Shown here piece by piece: positions 34,348-45,034 of a stretch of DNA of 64,000 nt. This DNA is from Jatrophihabitans cynanchi (GTDB taxonomy: Bacteria > Actinomycetota > Actinomycetes > Mycobacteriales > Jatrophihabitantaceae), in contig NZ_CP097463.1 of NCBI RefSeq assembly GCF_027247405.1, positions 1,736,001 through 1,800,000 on the forward strand, given 5' to 3'. The position numbers and the translations under genes are program-made. Position 1 is the first letter of the stretch; each line of letters opens with the position of its first letter. The notes under the pieces are model-generated. The model saw only the letters and a list, made by a program, of their open reading frames with translations, searched no databases and had not been told where the DNA came from.

Positions 34348-35289
34348 CTACGGACTGCGGTTCACCGGGTTGCCGTTCGGCCAGGGGTAGATGAAGCCGG
34401 TCAGCTCCTCGCTGAGCAGCCACAGCCGGTGCGCGAGCTTCTCGTCCTGCGCCTGCTCGGACAGCCGGGCCAGGCCGAGCGGTCCGCGTGTCTCGCCGAG
34501 ACGCTGCGGACCCACGTACGAGCCCGGCGTCGCCTCGGTCACCGCGTACAGCGCTGCCCGCGCACCGGCCGCTGCCGGCTGGGTGAACAGCTTGAGGAAC
34601 ACCGGCGCCGCAACGCGCATGAGCCGGGTCGCGCCCATGCCCTCCGGGTCGCTGGCCAGGCCGGTGGCCGACACACCGGGGTGCGCGGCGACCGAGATCA
34701 GCGGCAGCCCACGCGCATCGGCTTCGCGCTGCAGCTCGAGGGCGAAGAGCAGGTTGGCCAGCTTGGAGTTCGAGTAGGTCGCCTGCGGGTCGTACGGCCC
34801 GTCCGCGTTGCCGCCGAGGACGGCGTCGGTGCCGGCGCGGTGCGCGATGGACGCGACGGTGACGACCCGTGGCGCCGGCGCCTTCAGCAGCGAGTGCAAC
34901 AGCAGGCCGGTCAGCACGTAGTGCCCCAGGTGGTTGGTGCCGAACTGCAACTCGAAGCCGTCGCGGGTCCGGGACCTCTTCGGCGGCGCCATCACCCCGG
35001 CGTTGTTGATCAGGACGTCCAGCGGCTCGGTCCAGCCGTCGCAGAACCCGCGAACGGACTCCATCGAGGCAAGATCGAGTTCGCGGACCTCCAGCCGGGC
35101 TGACGGCACCGCGGCGCGGATCCGGTCCGCCGCACGCTCACCGCGGCGCACGTCACGCACCGCGAGCACGACCCGGGCATGGTGCGCGCTGAGCTCGCGC
35201 GCGGTGTGCCAGCCGATGCCGGAGTTTCCTCCGGTGACCACCACGGTGCGGCCACCCAAATCGGGCAACTGCGCCGCCGTCCACTTCAT
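34348..35289 (-). CDS. Short-chain dehydrogenase/reductase, retinol-dehydrogenase-like
   Basis: An NAD(P)-dependent oxidoreductase of 313 residues. The Rossmann motif [12 protein letters not shown] is near residue 20, NNAGVM near 93, the catalytic Ser in [11 protein letters not shown] near 145 and the Tyr-x-x-x-Lys as YSNSK near 172. The C-terminal part is longer than minimal SDRs and fits the atypical retinol/protochlorophyllide-like group. Substrate unknown. It immediately precedes guaA and is divergent from corA. Confidence 0.88.
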   Translation of the reverse strand: MKWTAAQLPDLGGRTVVVTGGNSGIGWHTARELSAHHARVVLAVRDVRRGERAADRIRAAVPSARLEVRELDLASMESVRGFCDGWTEPLDVLINNAGVMAPPKRSRTRDGFELQFGTNHLGHYVLTGLLLHSLLKAPAPRVVTVASIAHRAGTDAVLGGNADGPYDPQATYSNSKLANLLFALELQREADARGLPLISVAAHPGVSATGLASDPEGMGATRLMRVAAPVFLKLFTQPAAAGARAALYAVTEATPGSYVGPQRLGETRGPLGLARLSEQAQDEKLAHRLWLLSEELTGFIYPWPNGNPVNRSP

Positions 35290-35347
35290 CCATGGAAACT
35301 TACGCGTTCTGGGCTCAAGTGCACGTTAGACCAGGCAGACTGAGCGC

Positions 35348-36337
35348 GTGTCAGAGTCGAGCGTGCGTACCCGCGTGTGGCGCAACGGGCAACTGGAGAG
35401 CGAACACATCGAGTTCGACCAGGTGTCCGACTTCCTCGCGCAGCCGGACTGCTTGGTCTGGGCCGACCTGTGCAACCCGGACGACGAGCTGCTCGCCAAG
35501 CTCGCCAAAGAGCTGGAACTGGACCCGCACGCGATCGAGGATGCCCGTGACGAGCACGAGCGGCCGAAGGCGATGCGTTACGCGACCCACATGTTCCTGA
35601 CCACGAACGCGATCCGGTACGACGCGAACTCGGGCGAACTCGTGTCCACCAGGGTTTCGGCGTTCACGCTCCAGCGCGGGTTCTTCACGGTGCGCCTGGA
35701 CGACGCCTTCGACATCTCCAGCGTCGTGCAGCGGTGGGACGACAATGCGGACCTGATCAAGTACGGACCGCGCGCGCTCATCCACGGCCTGCTCGACGAG
35801 ATCGTCGACGGCTACTTCCAGACGGTCGAATCGCTCGACGACGGGATCGAGGAGCTGGAGGACGACCTGTTCGACGAGAACAGCAATGCCGCCCGCCAGC
35901 TGCAGCGGCGCACGTTCGCGCTGCGCAAGTCGCTCGTCGAGGTCCGCCGCACGGTCCTGCCGATGCGCGAGGTCGTCAACACGGCGATGCGGCGGGTCAA
36001 CGAAAGCGACCACAATGCCGAGCTTGCGCCGTACTACGAGGACCTCTACGACCACGTGCTGCGCGCGGCCGAGTGGACCGAGTCGCTGCGCGACATGATC
36101 TCGTCGGTCTTCGAGACGAACATGGCGCTCGCCGACCTGCGGATGAATCTGATCATGAAGAAGCTGACGTCCTGGGCGGCGATCATCGCGGTGCCGACCG
36201 CGATCACCGGGTTCTACGGGCAGAACGTGCCCTACCCGGGTTTCGGGCACGAGTGGGGCGTCTGGGCCAGCGTGGCGTCGATCCTGCTGATCGCGCTCGC
36301 GCTGTACGGGCTGTTCAAGCGCAAGGACTGGCTGTAG
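35348..36337 (+). CDS. corA: CorA-family divalent cation transporter with GQN selectivity motif
   Basis: A membrane Mg2+/Co2+ channel of 329 residues. A long soluble N-terminal funnel domain ends in the stalk helix, followed by two C-terminal membrane helices (WAAIIAVPTAITGFYG and WASVASILLIALALYGLF) and a basic tail KRKDWL. The loop motif, usually Gly-Met-Asn, reads YGQNVPYPG, with Met replaced by Gln. The GTG at 35348 follows CAGACT by six bases, suggesting leaderless translation. Confidence 0.93.
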   Translation: MSESSVRTRVWRNGQLESEHIEFDQVSDFLAQPDCLVWADLCNPDDELLAKLAKELELDPHAIEDARDEHERPKAMRYATHMFLTTNAIRYDANSGELVSTRVSAFTLQRGFFTVRLDDAFDISSVVQRWDDNADLIKYGPRALIHGLLDEIVDGYFQTVESLDDGIEELEDDLFDENSNAARQLQRRTFALRKSLVEVRRTVLPMREVVNTAMRRVNESDHNAELAPYYEDLYDHVLRAAEWTESLRDMISSVFETNMALADLRMNLIMKKLTSWAAIIAVPTAITGFYGQNVPYPGFGHEWGVWASVASILLIALALYGLFKRKDWL

Positions 36338-36344
36338 CGGCGCC

Positions 36345-37184
36345 TCAGGTCCCGATCGAGGTGCGTACCGACAGCAGTTCGGGGAAGAACGTCAGTTCCA
36401 GCGCGCGCCGCAGGAACGCGACGCCGGACGAGCCGCCGGTGCCCTTCTTGTAGCCGATGATCCGCTCGACGGTCTTCACGTGCCGGAACCGCCATTGCTG
36501 GAACAGGTCCTCGACGTCGACGAACTCCTCGGCCGTCTCGTACTCGGCCCAGTGCTGCTCGGGGTCGGCGTAGATCTGCCGGAACACCTCGACGACGCCG
36601 TCAGATGCCGTGTACGGCTGCGACCAGTCCCGCTCGACGACGTCGGCCGGGACGCCGAACCCGCGCCGGGCGAGGAAGCGCAGGAACTCGTCGTACAGGC
36701 TGGGCGCGTTCAGGTCGGCGGCGAGTTGCTCGTGCGCCGCCGGGTCGTGCGCGAACACCTTGAGCATCGCGGCGTTCTTGTTGCCGAGCAGGAACTCCAC
36801 CGTGCGGTACTGCAGCGACTGGAAGCCCGACGCGGGGCCGAGCCGGTCGCGGAACTGGGCGTACTCGATCGGGGTGAGCGTCGCCAGCACCGACCACTGC
36901 TCGAGCAACTGCTTCTGGATGTGCTTGACCCGCGCGATGCGCTTGAGGGCGGGCGGGAGGTCGTCCACCCGGATCAGCTCCATCGCCGACCGCAGCTCGT
37001 GGATCACCAGCTTGAGCCAGAGCTCGGACACCTGATGCTGGATGATGAACAGCATCTCGTCGTGATGCTCGGACACCGGATGCTGCGCGCTCAGCAGCCG
37101 GTCCAGGTCCAGGTAGCCGGCGTACGTCAGCCGTCCCTGCAGGTCGGTGGTGACCGTTTCCTCGAGCTCACGCACGTTCGTCAT
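36345..37184 (-). CDS. kynA: Tryptophan 2,3-dioxygenase
   Basis: Heme enzyme opening the indole ring of L-tryptophan to N-formylkynurenine, first step of the kynurenine pathway. 279 residues. Characteristic segments are [33 protein letters not shown] near residue 42, [17 protein letters not shown] near 125 and [19 protein letters not shown] near 225 (heme-side His). ATG 37184 was preferred over the start at 37220 because a GAGG site precedes it. Divergent from an Lrp regulator at 37335, a common arrangement for amino acid catabolic genes. No kynureninase is visible here. Confidence 0.95.
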   Translation of the reverse strand: MTNVRELEETVTTDLQGRLTYAGYLDLDRLLSAQHPVSEHHDEMLFIIQHQVSELWLKLVIHELRSAMELIRVDDLPPALKRIARVKHIQKQLLEQWSVLATLTPIEYAQFRDRLGPASGFQSLQYRTVEFLLGNKNAAMLKVFAHDPAAHEQLAADLNAPSLYDEFLRFLARRGFGVPADVVERDWSQPYTASDGVVEVFRQIYADPEQHWAEYETAEEFVDVEDLFQQWRFRHVKTVERIIGYKKGTGGSSGVAFLRRALELTFFPELLSVRTSIGT

Positions 37185-37334
37185 CTGGCCTCGGCTTCCT
37201 GATTCGCCCCTTCCCCCCATCGTGCCCTGTCCGGGCGACCGGCGGGACCCGCGAACGGCACTGTCCTTGGGGCCCTAGAGTTGCCGAATGCAAGCTCCTT
37301 CACCCGATCGGGTTTGCAGACGGGAGCTGAGATC

Positions 37335-37781
37335 GTGGACCAGGTCGACCGCAGCCTGCTCGCCGAGCTGCAAGCAGATGGCCGGTTGTCCTTCAACGAG
37401 CTGTCCCGCCGGGTGCACCTGTCCTCCCCCGCGGTGGCCGAGCGGGTGCGCCGGCTCGAGGAGACCGGCACGCTGACCGGGTACCACGCGCACGTCGACA
37501 CCCGGCAGGTCGGCTGGCCGGTGCTCGCCCTGGTGCTGATGGACTGTTACGGCCCGCGCTGCGTGCTGCAGGACGAGCAGCTGCTGGCCTGGCCGAAGAT
37601 CCTGGAGGTGCACCGGGTCACCGGCGAGCACTGCAGCCTGCTCAAGGTGGTCGGCACCTCGATCGAGGACTACGAGCAGACCGTCGACCGGCTCGGCAGC
37701 GCCGGGCCGCTGTCCAGCATGATGGTGCTCTCCTCACCGCTACCGTGGCGCGCGGTCGAGCCGCCGCCGGCCGAGGGCTAG
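37335..37781 (+). CDS. Lrp/AsnC-family regulator
   Basis: A 148-residue regulator. The N-terminal helix-turn-helix is [20 protein letters not shown] then [15 protein letters not shown]; the C-terminal RAM domain carries [23 protein letters not shown] 37335 was chosen because GGGAGCTGAG precedes it and it fits family N termini; the frame is open to a TTG at 37281. Divergent from tryptophan 2,3-dioxygenase, so tryptophan-responsive control of kynA is likely. Its TAG stop shares the tetranucleotide CTAG with the fbiC stop on the other strand. Confidence 0.9.
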   Translation: MDQVDRSLLAELQADGRLSFNELSRRVHLSSPAVAERVRRLEETGTLTGYHAHVDTRQVGWPVLALVLMDCYGPRCVLQDEQLLAWPKILEVHRVTGEHCSLLKVVGTSIEDYEQTVDRLGSAGPLSSMMVLSSPLPWRAVEPPPAEG

Positions 37782-40339
37782 CCCGCCAGGCTGGGCAGCA
37801 CCCCGGTGTACGCACGCGCCGCGGCGTGCCGCTCCTCGCTCACCGGCCCGTAAGTGGTGTCGCGCTGGCGGACGGTGCGACCCGGCAGCGCCGAGACGAT
37901 CTCCTCGAGCTGCGCGACCGTCTTCGCCGAGCCGTGCTGGCTGCCGGCCATCCGGCTGATCGTCTCCTCCATCAGCGTGCCGCCGAGGTCGTTCACACCG
38001 CCGCGCAAGAGCACCCGCGATCCGTCGATGCCGAGTTTGACCCACGAGCACTGGATGTTGTCGATCCGCCCGTGCAGCAGGATGCGCGCCATCGCGTGCA
38101 CGACCCGGTTCTCCCGCATCGTCGGACCGGGGCGCGCGACGCCGGCGAGGTAGATCGGCGCATTCGTGTGGATGAACGGCAGGCCGACGAACTCGGTGAA
38201 CCCGCCGGTCCGGTCCTGGATGCGGGCGAGCGTGCGGAAGTGGCCGAGCCAGTGCGCCGGGTTGTCGACGTGGCCGTACATCATCGTCGAGCTGGACCGG
38301 ATCCCGAGCTCGTGCGCGGTCGTGACCACCTCGATCCAGGTGGACGCCGGCAGCTTGCCCTTGGTCAGCAGCCAGCGCACGTCGTCGTCCAGGATCTCGG
38401 CGGCCGTCCCGGGGATCGTGCCGAGCCCGGACTCCTTCGCCTTGGCGAGCCAGTCGCGGATCGACAGGCCGGTCCGCGCCGCGCCGTTGACGACCTCCAT
38501 CGGGCTGAACGCGTGCACATGCATGTCCGGCGTGCGCCGCTTGACCTCGGCGGCGATGTCGAAGTACGCGGTGCCGGGCAGGTCCGGGTGGATGCCGCCC
38601 TGCATGCACACCTCGGTCGCGCCCAGCGCCCACGCCTCCTCGGCGCGCCGGCCGATCTCGTCCAGCGACAGCGTGTACGCGTCGGCGTCGGTGCGCCGCT
38701 GCGCGAAGGCACAGAACCGGCAGCCGGTGTAGCAGACGTTGGTGAAGTTGATGTTCCGGTTGACGATGTAGGTGACCTCGTCGCCGACCACGTCGCGGCG
38801 CAGGTCGTCGGCCAGCGCGGCGACCGCGTCCAACTCGGCACCGTCGGCGTGCAGCAGTGCGAGCGCGTCGGCGTCGGACAGGCCGACGCCGTTGTTGTCC
38901 TGCACGGCACGCTCGGCGGCGCGGAGCGCGGCGGCGACGTCGGCGTCCAGGCGCACCGGCGCGCTGGTGCGGGCCACCTCGGCGCGCACCGCATCCCAGT
39001 CGCCGTAGACGCTGTCGAAGTCGGCACGCCGGTCGGACGTGCGGCCACTCGTGTCGATCGCGGTGTGCAGATCGATCCGCCCGACGGACAGCTCGGCGCG
39101 CCAGGCGTCGTCCGGCACCTGCCAGGCAATCCCCTGCGGCTCAACGCCTTCGCGCGCCAGTCCGGTGGCCGGATCGGCGAGGGCGGTGACGTGCGGCAGG
39201 ATCCGCGGGTCCAGCCACGGCTCGCCGGCCCGCACGTACGGCGGGTACACGGTGAGCCGCTCGACGAGCCGGAAGCCGTTCTCCGCCGAGTGCGCGGCGA
39301 GCTCGTCGATCTGCGGCCAGGGACGTTCCGGGTTGACGTGGTCCGGCGTCAGTGGCGACACCCCACCCCAGTCGTCGATGCCGGCACGCAACAGCAGCGC
39401 GTACTCCTCACCGATCAGGTTCGGCGGCGCCTGGATGCGCACCGACGGGCCGAGCAGCAACCGGCTCACGGCAACCGTGGCAGCCAGGTCGTCGATCTCG
39501 GCGTCGGCCATCCGCGCCATCGCGGTGTCCGGCTTCGCGCGGAAGTTCTGCACGATCACTTCCTGCACGCCGTTGTAGGCGCGCGCGACCTTGCGGATCG
39601 CGAAGATCGACTCGACCCGTTCGGCGAGCGTCTCGCCGATGCCGATCAGGATGCCGGTCGTGAACGGGACGTTCGAGCGGCCGGCGTCCTCGAGCACCCG
39701 CAGCCGCACCGCGGGGTCCTTGTCCGGCGAGCCGTAATGCGCACCGTGCGGGTCTTCGTACAGCCGCCGGGACGTCGTCTCCAGCATCATCCCCATCGAC
39801 GGCGCCACCGGCTTGAGCCGCTGCAGCTCCGCCCAGGACATGACGCCCGGGTTCAGGTGCGGCAGCAGGCCGGTGCGCTCGAGCACCAGGATCGCCATCG
39901 CGCGCACGTAGGCCAGCGTCGAGTCGTAGCCGTGCGCGTCCAGCCACTCGCGCGCCTGCGGCCAACGCTCCTCGGGGCGATCCCCCAGGGTGAACAGCGC
40001 TTCCTTGCAGCCGAGCGCCGCACCCTGCTGGGCGATCGCCAGCACCTCGTCCGGCGTGAGGTACAGCGACTCGAGCCGGTTCGGGGTGGTGGCGAACGTG
40101 CAGTAGTGGCAGCGGTCGCGGCACAGCCGCGTCAGCGGGATGAACACCTTGCGCGAGTAGGTGACCACGCCGGGACGCCCGGCAGCCGCCAGTCCCTGGT
40201 CGCGCACCCGCGCCGCCGACGTCAGCAGATCATCGAGGTCCGACCCACGTGCCGTCAGCAGGATCTCCGCCTCGGTCGCGTCGAGCGCGACCCCGTCCCG
40301 CGCGCGGCGCAGCGCGCGCCGCAAAGCCGAGGAAGTCAC
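37778..40339 (-). CDS. fbiC: FO synthase (7,8-didemethyl-8-hydroxy-5-deazariboflavin synthase), CofG-CofH fusion
   Basis: Builds the deazaflavin chromophore of cofactor F420 from tyrosine and a pyrimidine precursor. 853 residues with two radical-SAM domains. The CofG half carries [10 protein letters not shown] near residue 75. The CofH half carries [10 protein letters not shown] near 540, each with the C-x3-C-x2-C iron-sulfur motif. Length equals other actinobacterial FbiC proteins. GTG 40339 was chosen because AAGGAG lies just upstream. It lies 98 bases downstream of fgd on the same strand, which puts synthesis and reduction of F420 side by side. Confidence 0.97.
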   Translation of the reverse strand: MTSSALRRALRRARDGVALDATEAEILLTARGSDLDDLLTSAARVRDQGLAAAGRPGVVTYSRKVFIPLTRLCRDRCHYCTFATTPNRLESLYLTPDEVLAIAQQGAALGCKEALFTLGDRPEERWPQAREWLDAHGYDSTLAYVRAMAILVLERTGLLPHLNPGVMSWAELQRLKPVAPSMGMMLETTSRRLYEDPHGAHYGSPDKDPAVRLRVLEDAGRSNVPFTTGILIGIGETLAERVESIFAIRKVARAYNGVQEVIVQNFRAKPDTAMARMADAEIDDLAATVAVSRLLLGPSVRIQAPPNLIGEEYALLLRAGIDDWGGVSPLTPDHVNPERPWPQIDELAAHSAENGFRLVERLTVYPPYVRAGEPWLDPRILPHVTALADPATGLAREGVEPQGIAWQVPDDAWRAELSVGRIDLHTAIDTSGRTSDRRADFDSVYGDWDAVRAEVARTSAPVRLDADVAAALRAAERAVQDNNGVGLSDADALALLHADGAELDAVAALADDLRRDVVGDEVTYIVNRNINFTNVCYTGCRFCAFAQRRTDADAYTLSLDEIGRRAEEAWALGATEVCMQGGIHPDLPGTAYFDIAAEVKRRTPDMHVHAFSPMEVVNGAARTGLSIRDWLAKAKESGLGTIPGTAAEILDDDVRWLLTKGKLPASTWIEVVTTAHELGIRSSSTMMYGHVDNPAHWLGHFRTLARIQDRTGGFTEFVGLPFIHTNAPIYLAGVARPGPTMRENRVVHAMARILLHGRIDNIQCSWVKLGIDGSRVLLRGGVNDLGGTLMEETISRMAGSQHGSAKTVAQLEEIVSALPGRTVRQRDTTYGPVSEERHAAARAYTGVLPSLAG

Positions 40340-40437
40340 GTGAACTCCTTGCAAAGGTGGCCGGCGACTTCCGCTCGGTGGCTACATGCGGTGGAACTCC
40401 GGGTGGACTCCCCATCCCGGGACTTGGCAACCCAACG

Positions 40438-41439
40438 CTACAACACGCGTAGCCGGGGCAGGATCTCCTCGCCGTAGAGCTTGAGGAACTTGGCCTGGTC
40501 CGGGCCGGGGGCGTGGAAGACGAGGTGGTTGAAGCCGAGGTCGAGGTAGGTCTTGATCTTCTGCACGTGCTCGTCCGGGTCGGTGGACACGATGAACCGT
40601 TTCGCGGTCTGCTCCACCGACAGCGCGTCGGCCAGCCGCTGCATCTCGACCGGGTCCTCGACGCCCTGCTTCTGCTCCGGCGTCAGCCCCAGCGCCCCCC
40701 AGAAATGCGTCGCGGCCATCGCGGCATCCCGGTCGTGATCGAAGGACACCTTCACCTCGATCATCATCTCCAGGTCCGCCACCTGACGGCCCGCCTTCTC
40801 GGCACCCTCGGTCACCGCCGGCAACAGCGTGTCGGTGTACAGCGCCGGATCCTTGCCCGAGGTGGTGATGTACCCGTCACCGGCACGACCGGCGAACCGG
40901 GTCGCCGCCGGACCCGACGCGGCCAGCCACAGCGGCACCGGCTCATCCGGACGGTCGTAGATCGTTGCCTTGTCGGTGCGGTAGAAGTCGCCCTCGAACG
41001 TCACCCGCTCCCCGGCCCACAGCGCCCGGATCAGCCGCACCGCCTCCCGGAACCGCGCGAACCGCTCCTTGCCGTCGGGCCACACCAGCCCCAACGGCAC
41101 CTCGTTCATCGACTCACCGCTACCCATCCCCAACACCACCCGCCCCGGGAACAAGCACCCCAACGTCGCGAACGCCTGCGCCACGATCGCCGGGTGATAC
41201 CGGAACGTCGGCGTCAACACGCTCGTCCCGATCGTGACCCGCTCGGTACGCGCCCCCAACGCCGCCAACCAGGTCATCGCGAACGGCGCATGCCCACCCT
41301 CATGCCGCCACGGCTGCAGATGATCGGACACGAACACCGAATCAAACCCACACTCCTCGGCCAACACCCCGTACGACAACAGCTCCCGCGGCGCGAACTG
41401 CTCGTTCGACGCCTTGTACCCGAACCTAATCGCGTTCAT
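40438..41439 (-). CDS. fgd: F420-dependent glucose-6-phosphate dehydrogenase
   Basis: Reduces F420 with glucose 6-phosphate; luciferase-like TIM barrel of 333 residues. It parallels Fgd1 closely: GYKASNEQFAPREL at the start, VSDHLQPWRHEGGHAPFAM near residue 37 (His40-type catalytic residue), GTSVLTPTFRYHPAIVAQAF near 75, GMGSGESMNE near 107 (Glu109-type) and FHAPGPDQAKFL near the end. ATG 41439 has GGAGGGCAGCG upstream and overlaps the guaB3 stop by ATGA. Good similarity through the whole chain favours Fgd over a generic LLM oxidoreductase. Confidence 0.93.
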   Translation of the reverse strand: MNAIRFGYKASNEQFAPRELLSYGVLAEECGFDSVFVSDHLQPWRHEGGHAPFAMTWLAALGARTERVTIGTSVLTPTFRYHPAIVAQAFATLGCLFPGRVVLGMGSGESMNEVPLGLVWPDGKERFARFREAVRLIRALWAGERVTFEGDFYRTDKATIYDRPDEPVPLWLAASGPAATRFAGRAGDGYITTSGKDPALYTDTLLPAVTEGAEKAGRQVADLEMMIEVKVSFDHDRDAAMAATHFWGALGLTPEQKQGVEDPVEMQRLADALSVEQTAKRFIVSTDPDEHVQKIKTYLDLGFNHLVFHAPGPDQAKFLKLYGEEILPRLRVL

Positions 41440-42569
41440 CGCTGCCCTCCGGAGACGATCAGTTCGACCTTCTGGAACTCCTTGAGCGTGGAGTAGCCAC
41501 ACTTGCCGATCACGCGCCGCACGGCACCGAACAGGTTGCGTTCGCCGCTCGGGTCGGACGTCGGCCCGTCGATCAGCTCTTCCAGCGACGGGCGCTCCGC
41601 GGGCTCGAGCCCGAGGTCGACCACCGCCGAGCGGGGCACCCGCGGGTGCGCGGCGGTCGCGTCCCAGTACCGGCCGTCGCCCGGCGCCTCTGCCGCGACG
41701 GCGAGCGCCTCCCCGAGCATGACGGCGTCGGCTCCGCAGGCGAGCGCCTTCGCGATGTCGCCACCGGTGGCCAGGTCGCCGTACGCGACCAGGTGCACGT
41801 AGCGCCCGCCGGTCTCGTCCAGGTAGTCGCGGCGGGCGGCCGCGGCGTCGATCAGCGCGGTCGCCATCGGCACGTCGATGCCCAGCGCGGCGTGCGTGGT
41901 CGAGCCCAGGTGGGCGCCGTAGCCGATGATCACGCCGGCCGCCCCGGTACGCATCAGGTGCAGCGCGGTCCGGTAGTTGGTGACACCGCCGACGAGCACG
42001 GGTACGTCGAGGTCGGCGATGAACGTCTTCAGGTTCAGGCCCTGACCGTCCGGCCCGGGTTCGCTCGCCGCGACGTGTTCGGCGGAGATCACCGTGCCCT
42101 GGATGACGAGCAGGTCGACGCCCTCGGCGAGCACGTGCGGCGCGAGTTCGACGGTGTGCTGCGGCGACAGCCGGACCGCCACGCGGACGCCGGACGAGCG
42201 CAGCTCGGCCACCCGGCGGCGAAGCAGGTCGGGCACGACCGGCGCGGAGTAGACACGCTGCAACGTGGCGTTGTCGGCGTCCAAGCCGGCCAGTTCGCCG
42301 GCGGCGTCCTCGTACCGCGCCCAGAGCCCCTCGCCGTCGAGTACCGCCAGCCCGCCGAGCCGCTCGATCTCGACCGCCGTCCGCGGCGACACGAGCGCGT
42401 CCGTCGGCGCCGCGACCAGCGGCAGGTCGAAGGTGTGCGCGTCGATCTGCCATGCGGCGGAGACCACGGACGAGCCGCGGGTGCGCCGCATCGGGACCAG
42501 CGCGATCTCGTCGAGGTGGTAGCCGCGCCGCGCGCTTCGCCCCAGCCCGATCTCCACGGTGTCCGGCAT
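41436..42569 (-). CDS. guaB3: GuaB3-family IMP dehydrogenase-related protein
   Basis: A CBS-less IMP dehydrogenase/GMP reductase family protein of 377 residues, the actinobacterial GuaB3. N-terminal VEIGLGRSARRGYHLDEI, WQIDAHTFDLPLVAAPTDAL, ADLDVPVLVGGVTNYRTAL and KCGYSTLKEFQKVE match mycobacterial homologues. The biochemical role of GuaB3 is poorly settled in the literature I know. ATG 42569 was preferred to GTG 42575. It is 44 bases downstream of guaB and translationally coupled to fgd. Confidence 0.95.
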   Translation of the reverse strand: MPDTVEIGLGRSARRGYHLDEIALVPMRRTRGSSVVSAAWQIDAHTFDLPLVAAPTDALVSPRTAVEIERLGGLAVLDGEGLWARYEDAAGELAGLDADNATLQRVYSAPVVPDLLRRRVAELRSSGVRVAVRLSPQHTVELAPHVLAEGVDLLVIQGTVISAEHVAASEPGPDGQGLNLKTFIADLDVPVLVGGVTNYRTALHLMRTGAAGVIIGYGAHLGSTTHAALGIDVPMATALIDAAAARRDYLDETGGRYVHLVAYGDLATGGDIAKALACGADAVMLGEALAVAAEAPGDGRYWDATAAHPRVPRSAVVDLGLEPAERPSLEELIDGPTSDPSGERNLFGAVRRVIGKCGYSTLKEFQKVELIVSGGQR

Positions 42570-42613
42570 AGTCACTGAGTCTGCCGTACCGCCCTACCGG
42601 AGCGGGCGGGCGG

Positions 42614-44143
<1,530 letters not shown>

Positions 44144-44264
44144 TCACTGCCGTCAGTTCAGTCTAGTGGAGGGCTGACACCCCGATGACCCGGGACAAAT
44201 GTCAGGGTCGACTGGGGGGGAAACCCAATGGCGCCGCCCGCTGCAGACCCCGACCCTGGAAGGC

Positions 44265-45029
44265 ATGACGAGACCGATGTCCCCGATGCACACCACCGAA
44301 GTCGGCGCACCCGCGGCCACCGCGATCGACGTGGTCAAGCTGTACGGATCGGGCGAGACGGCGGTGCGCGCCCTCGATCACGTCAGCGTCGAACTGGTTC
44401 GCGGCGAGTTCACCGCGATCATGGGCCCGTCCGGCTCGGGCAAGTCGACCCTGATGCACTGCCTCGCCGGGCTGGACACCGTCACCTCGGGCGTCGTGCT
44501 CATCGGTGACGTCGAACTGTCCGGGCTCTCGGACAAGAGGATGACCGCGCTGCGGCGGGACCGCATCGGCTTCGTGTTCCAGGCGTTCAACCTGGTGCCC
44601 ACGCTGACCGCGCTGGAGAACATCACGCTGCCGATCGACATCGCCGGGCGCAAGGTCGATCAGCAGTGGCTGGACACCGTGGTGATGACGCTGGGCCTGC
44701 GCGACCGCCTGGCGCACCGGCCCAGCGAGTTGTCCGGCGGCCAGCAGCAGCGCGTCGCGGTCGCCCGCGCCCTGGCCAGCAAGCCGGAGCTGATCTTCGG
44801 CGACGAGCCCACCGGCAACCTCGACTCGCGCACCAGCGGCGAGGTGATGGGGATCTTGCGCGAATCGGTCGACACCCTCGGCCAGACCGTCGTGATCGTC
44901 ACGCACGACCCGCGGGCCGCCTCGTACGCCGACCGGGTGCTGTTCCTGGCCGACGGCAAAATCGTGGACGAACTGCGCTCGCCCGATGCCGATGCCGTCT
45001 TCGACCGCATGAAGACGCTGGAGAAGTAG
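44265..45029 (+). CDS. MacB/LolD-type ABC exporter ATP-binding protein
   Basis: ATPase partner of the FtsX-like protein that follows, 254 residues. Walker A GPSGSGKSTLMH is near residue 52, the Q-loop FVFQAFNLVPTL, the signature LSGGQQQRVAVARAL, Walker B ELIFGDEPTGNLDS and the switch IVTHDPRAASYAD. Type VII exporters of this kind transmit force rather than open a pore. ATG 44265 follows GGAAGG closely; ATGs at 44277 and 44286 are possible. Five bases separate it from the permease gene. Confidence 0.93.
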   Translation: MTRPMSPMHTTEVGAPAATAIDVVKLYGSGETAVRALDHVSVELVRGEFTAIMGPSGSGKSTLMHCLAGLDTVTSGVVLIGDVELSGLSDKRMTALRRDRIGFVFQAFNLVPTLTALENITLPIDIAGRKVDQQWLDTVVMTLGLRDRLAHRPSELSGGQQQRVAVARALASKPELIFGDEPTGNLDSRTSGEVMGILRESVDTLGQTVVIVTHDPRAASYADRVLFLADGKIVDELRSPDADAVFDRMKTLEK

Positions 45030-45034
45030 CACCG

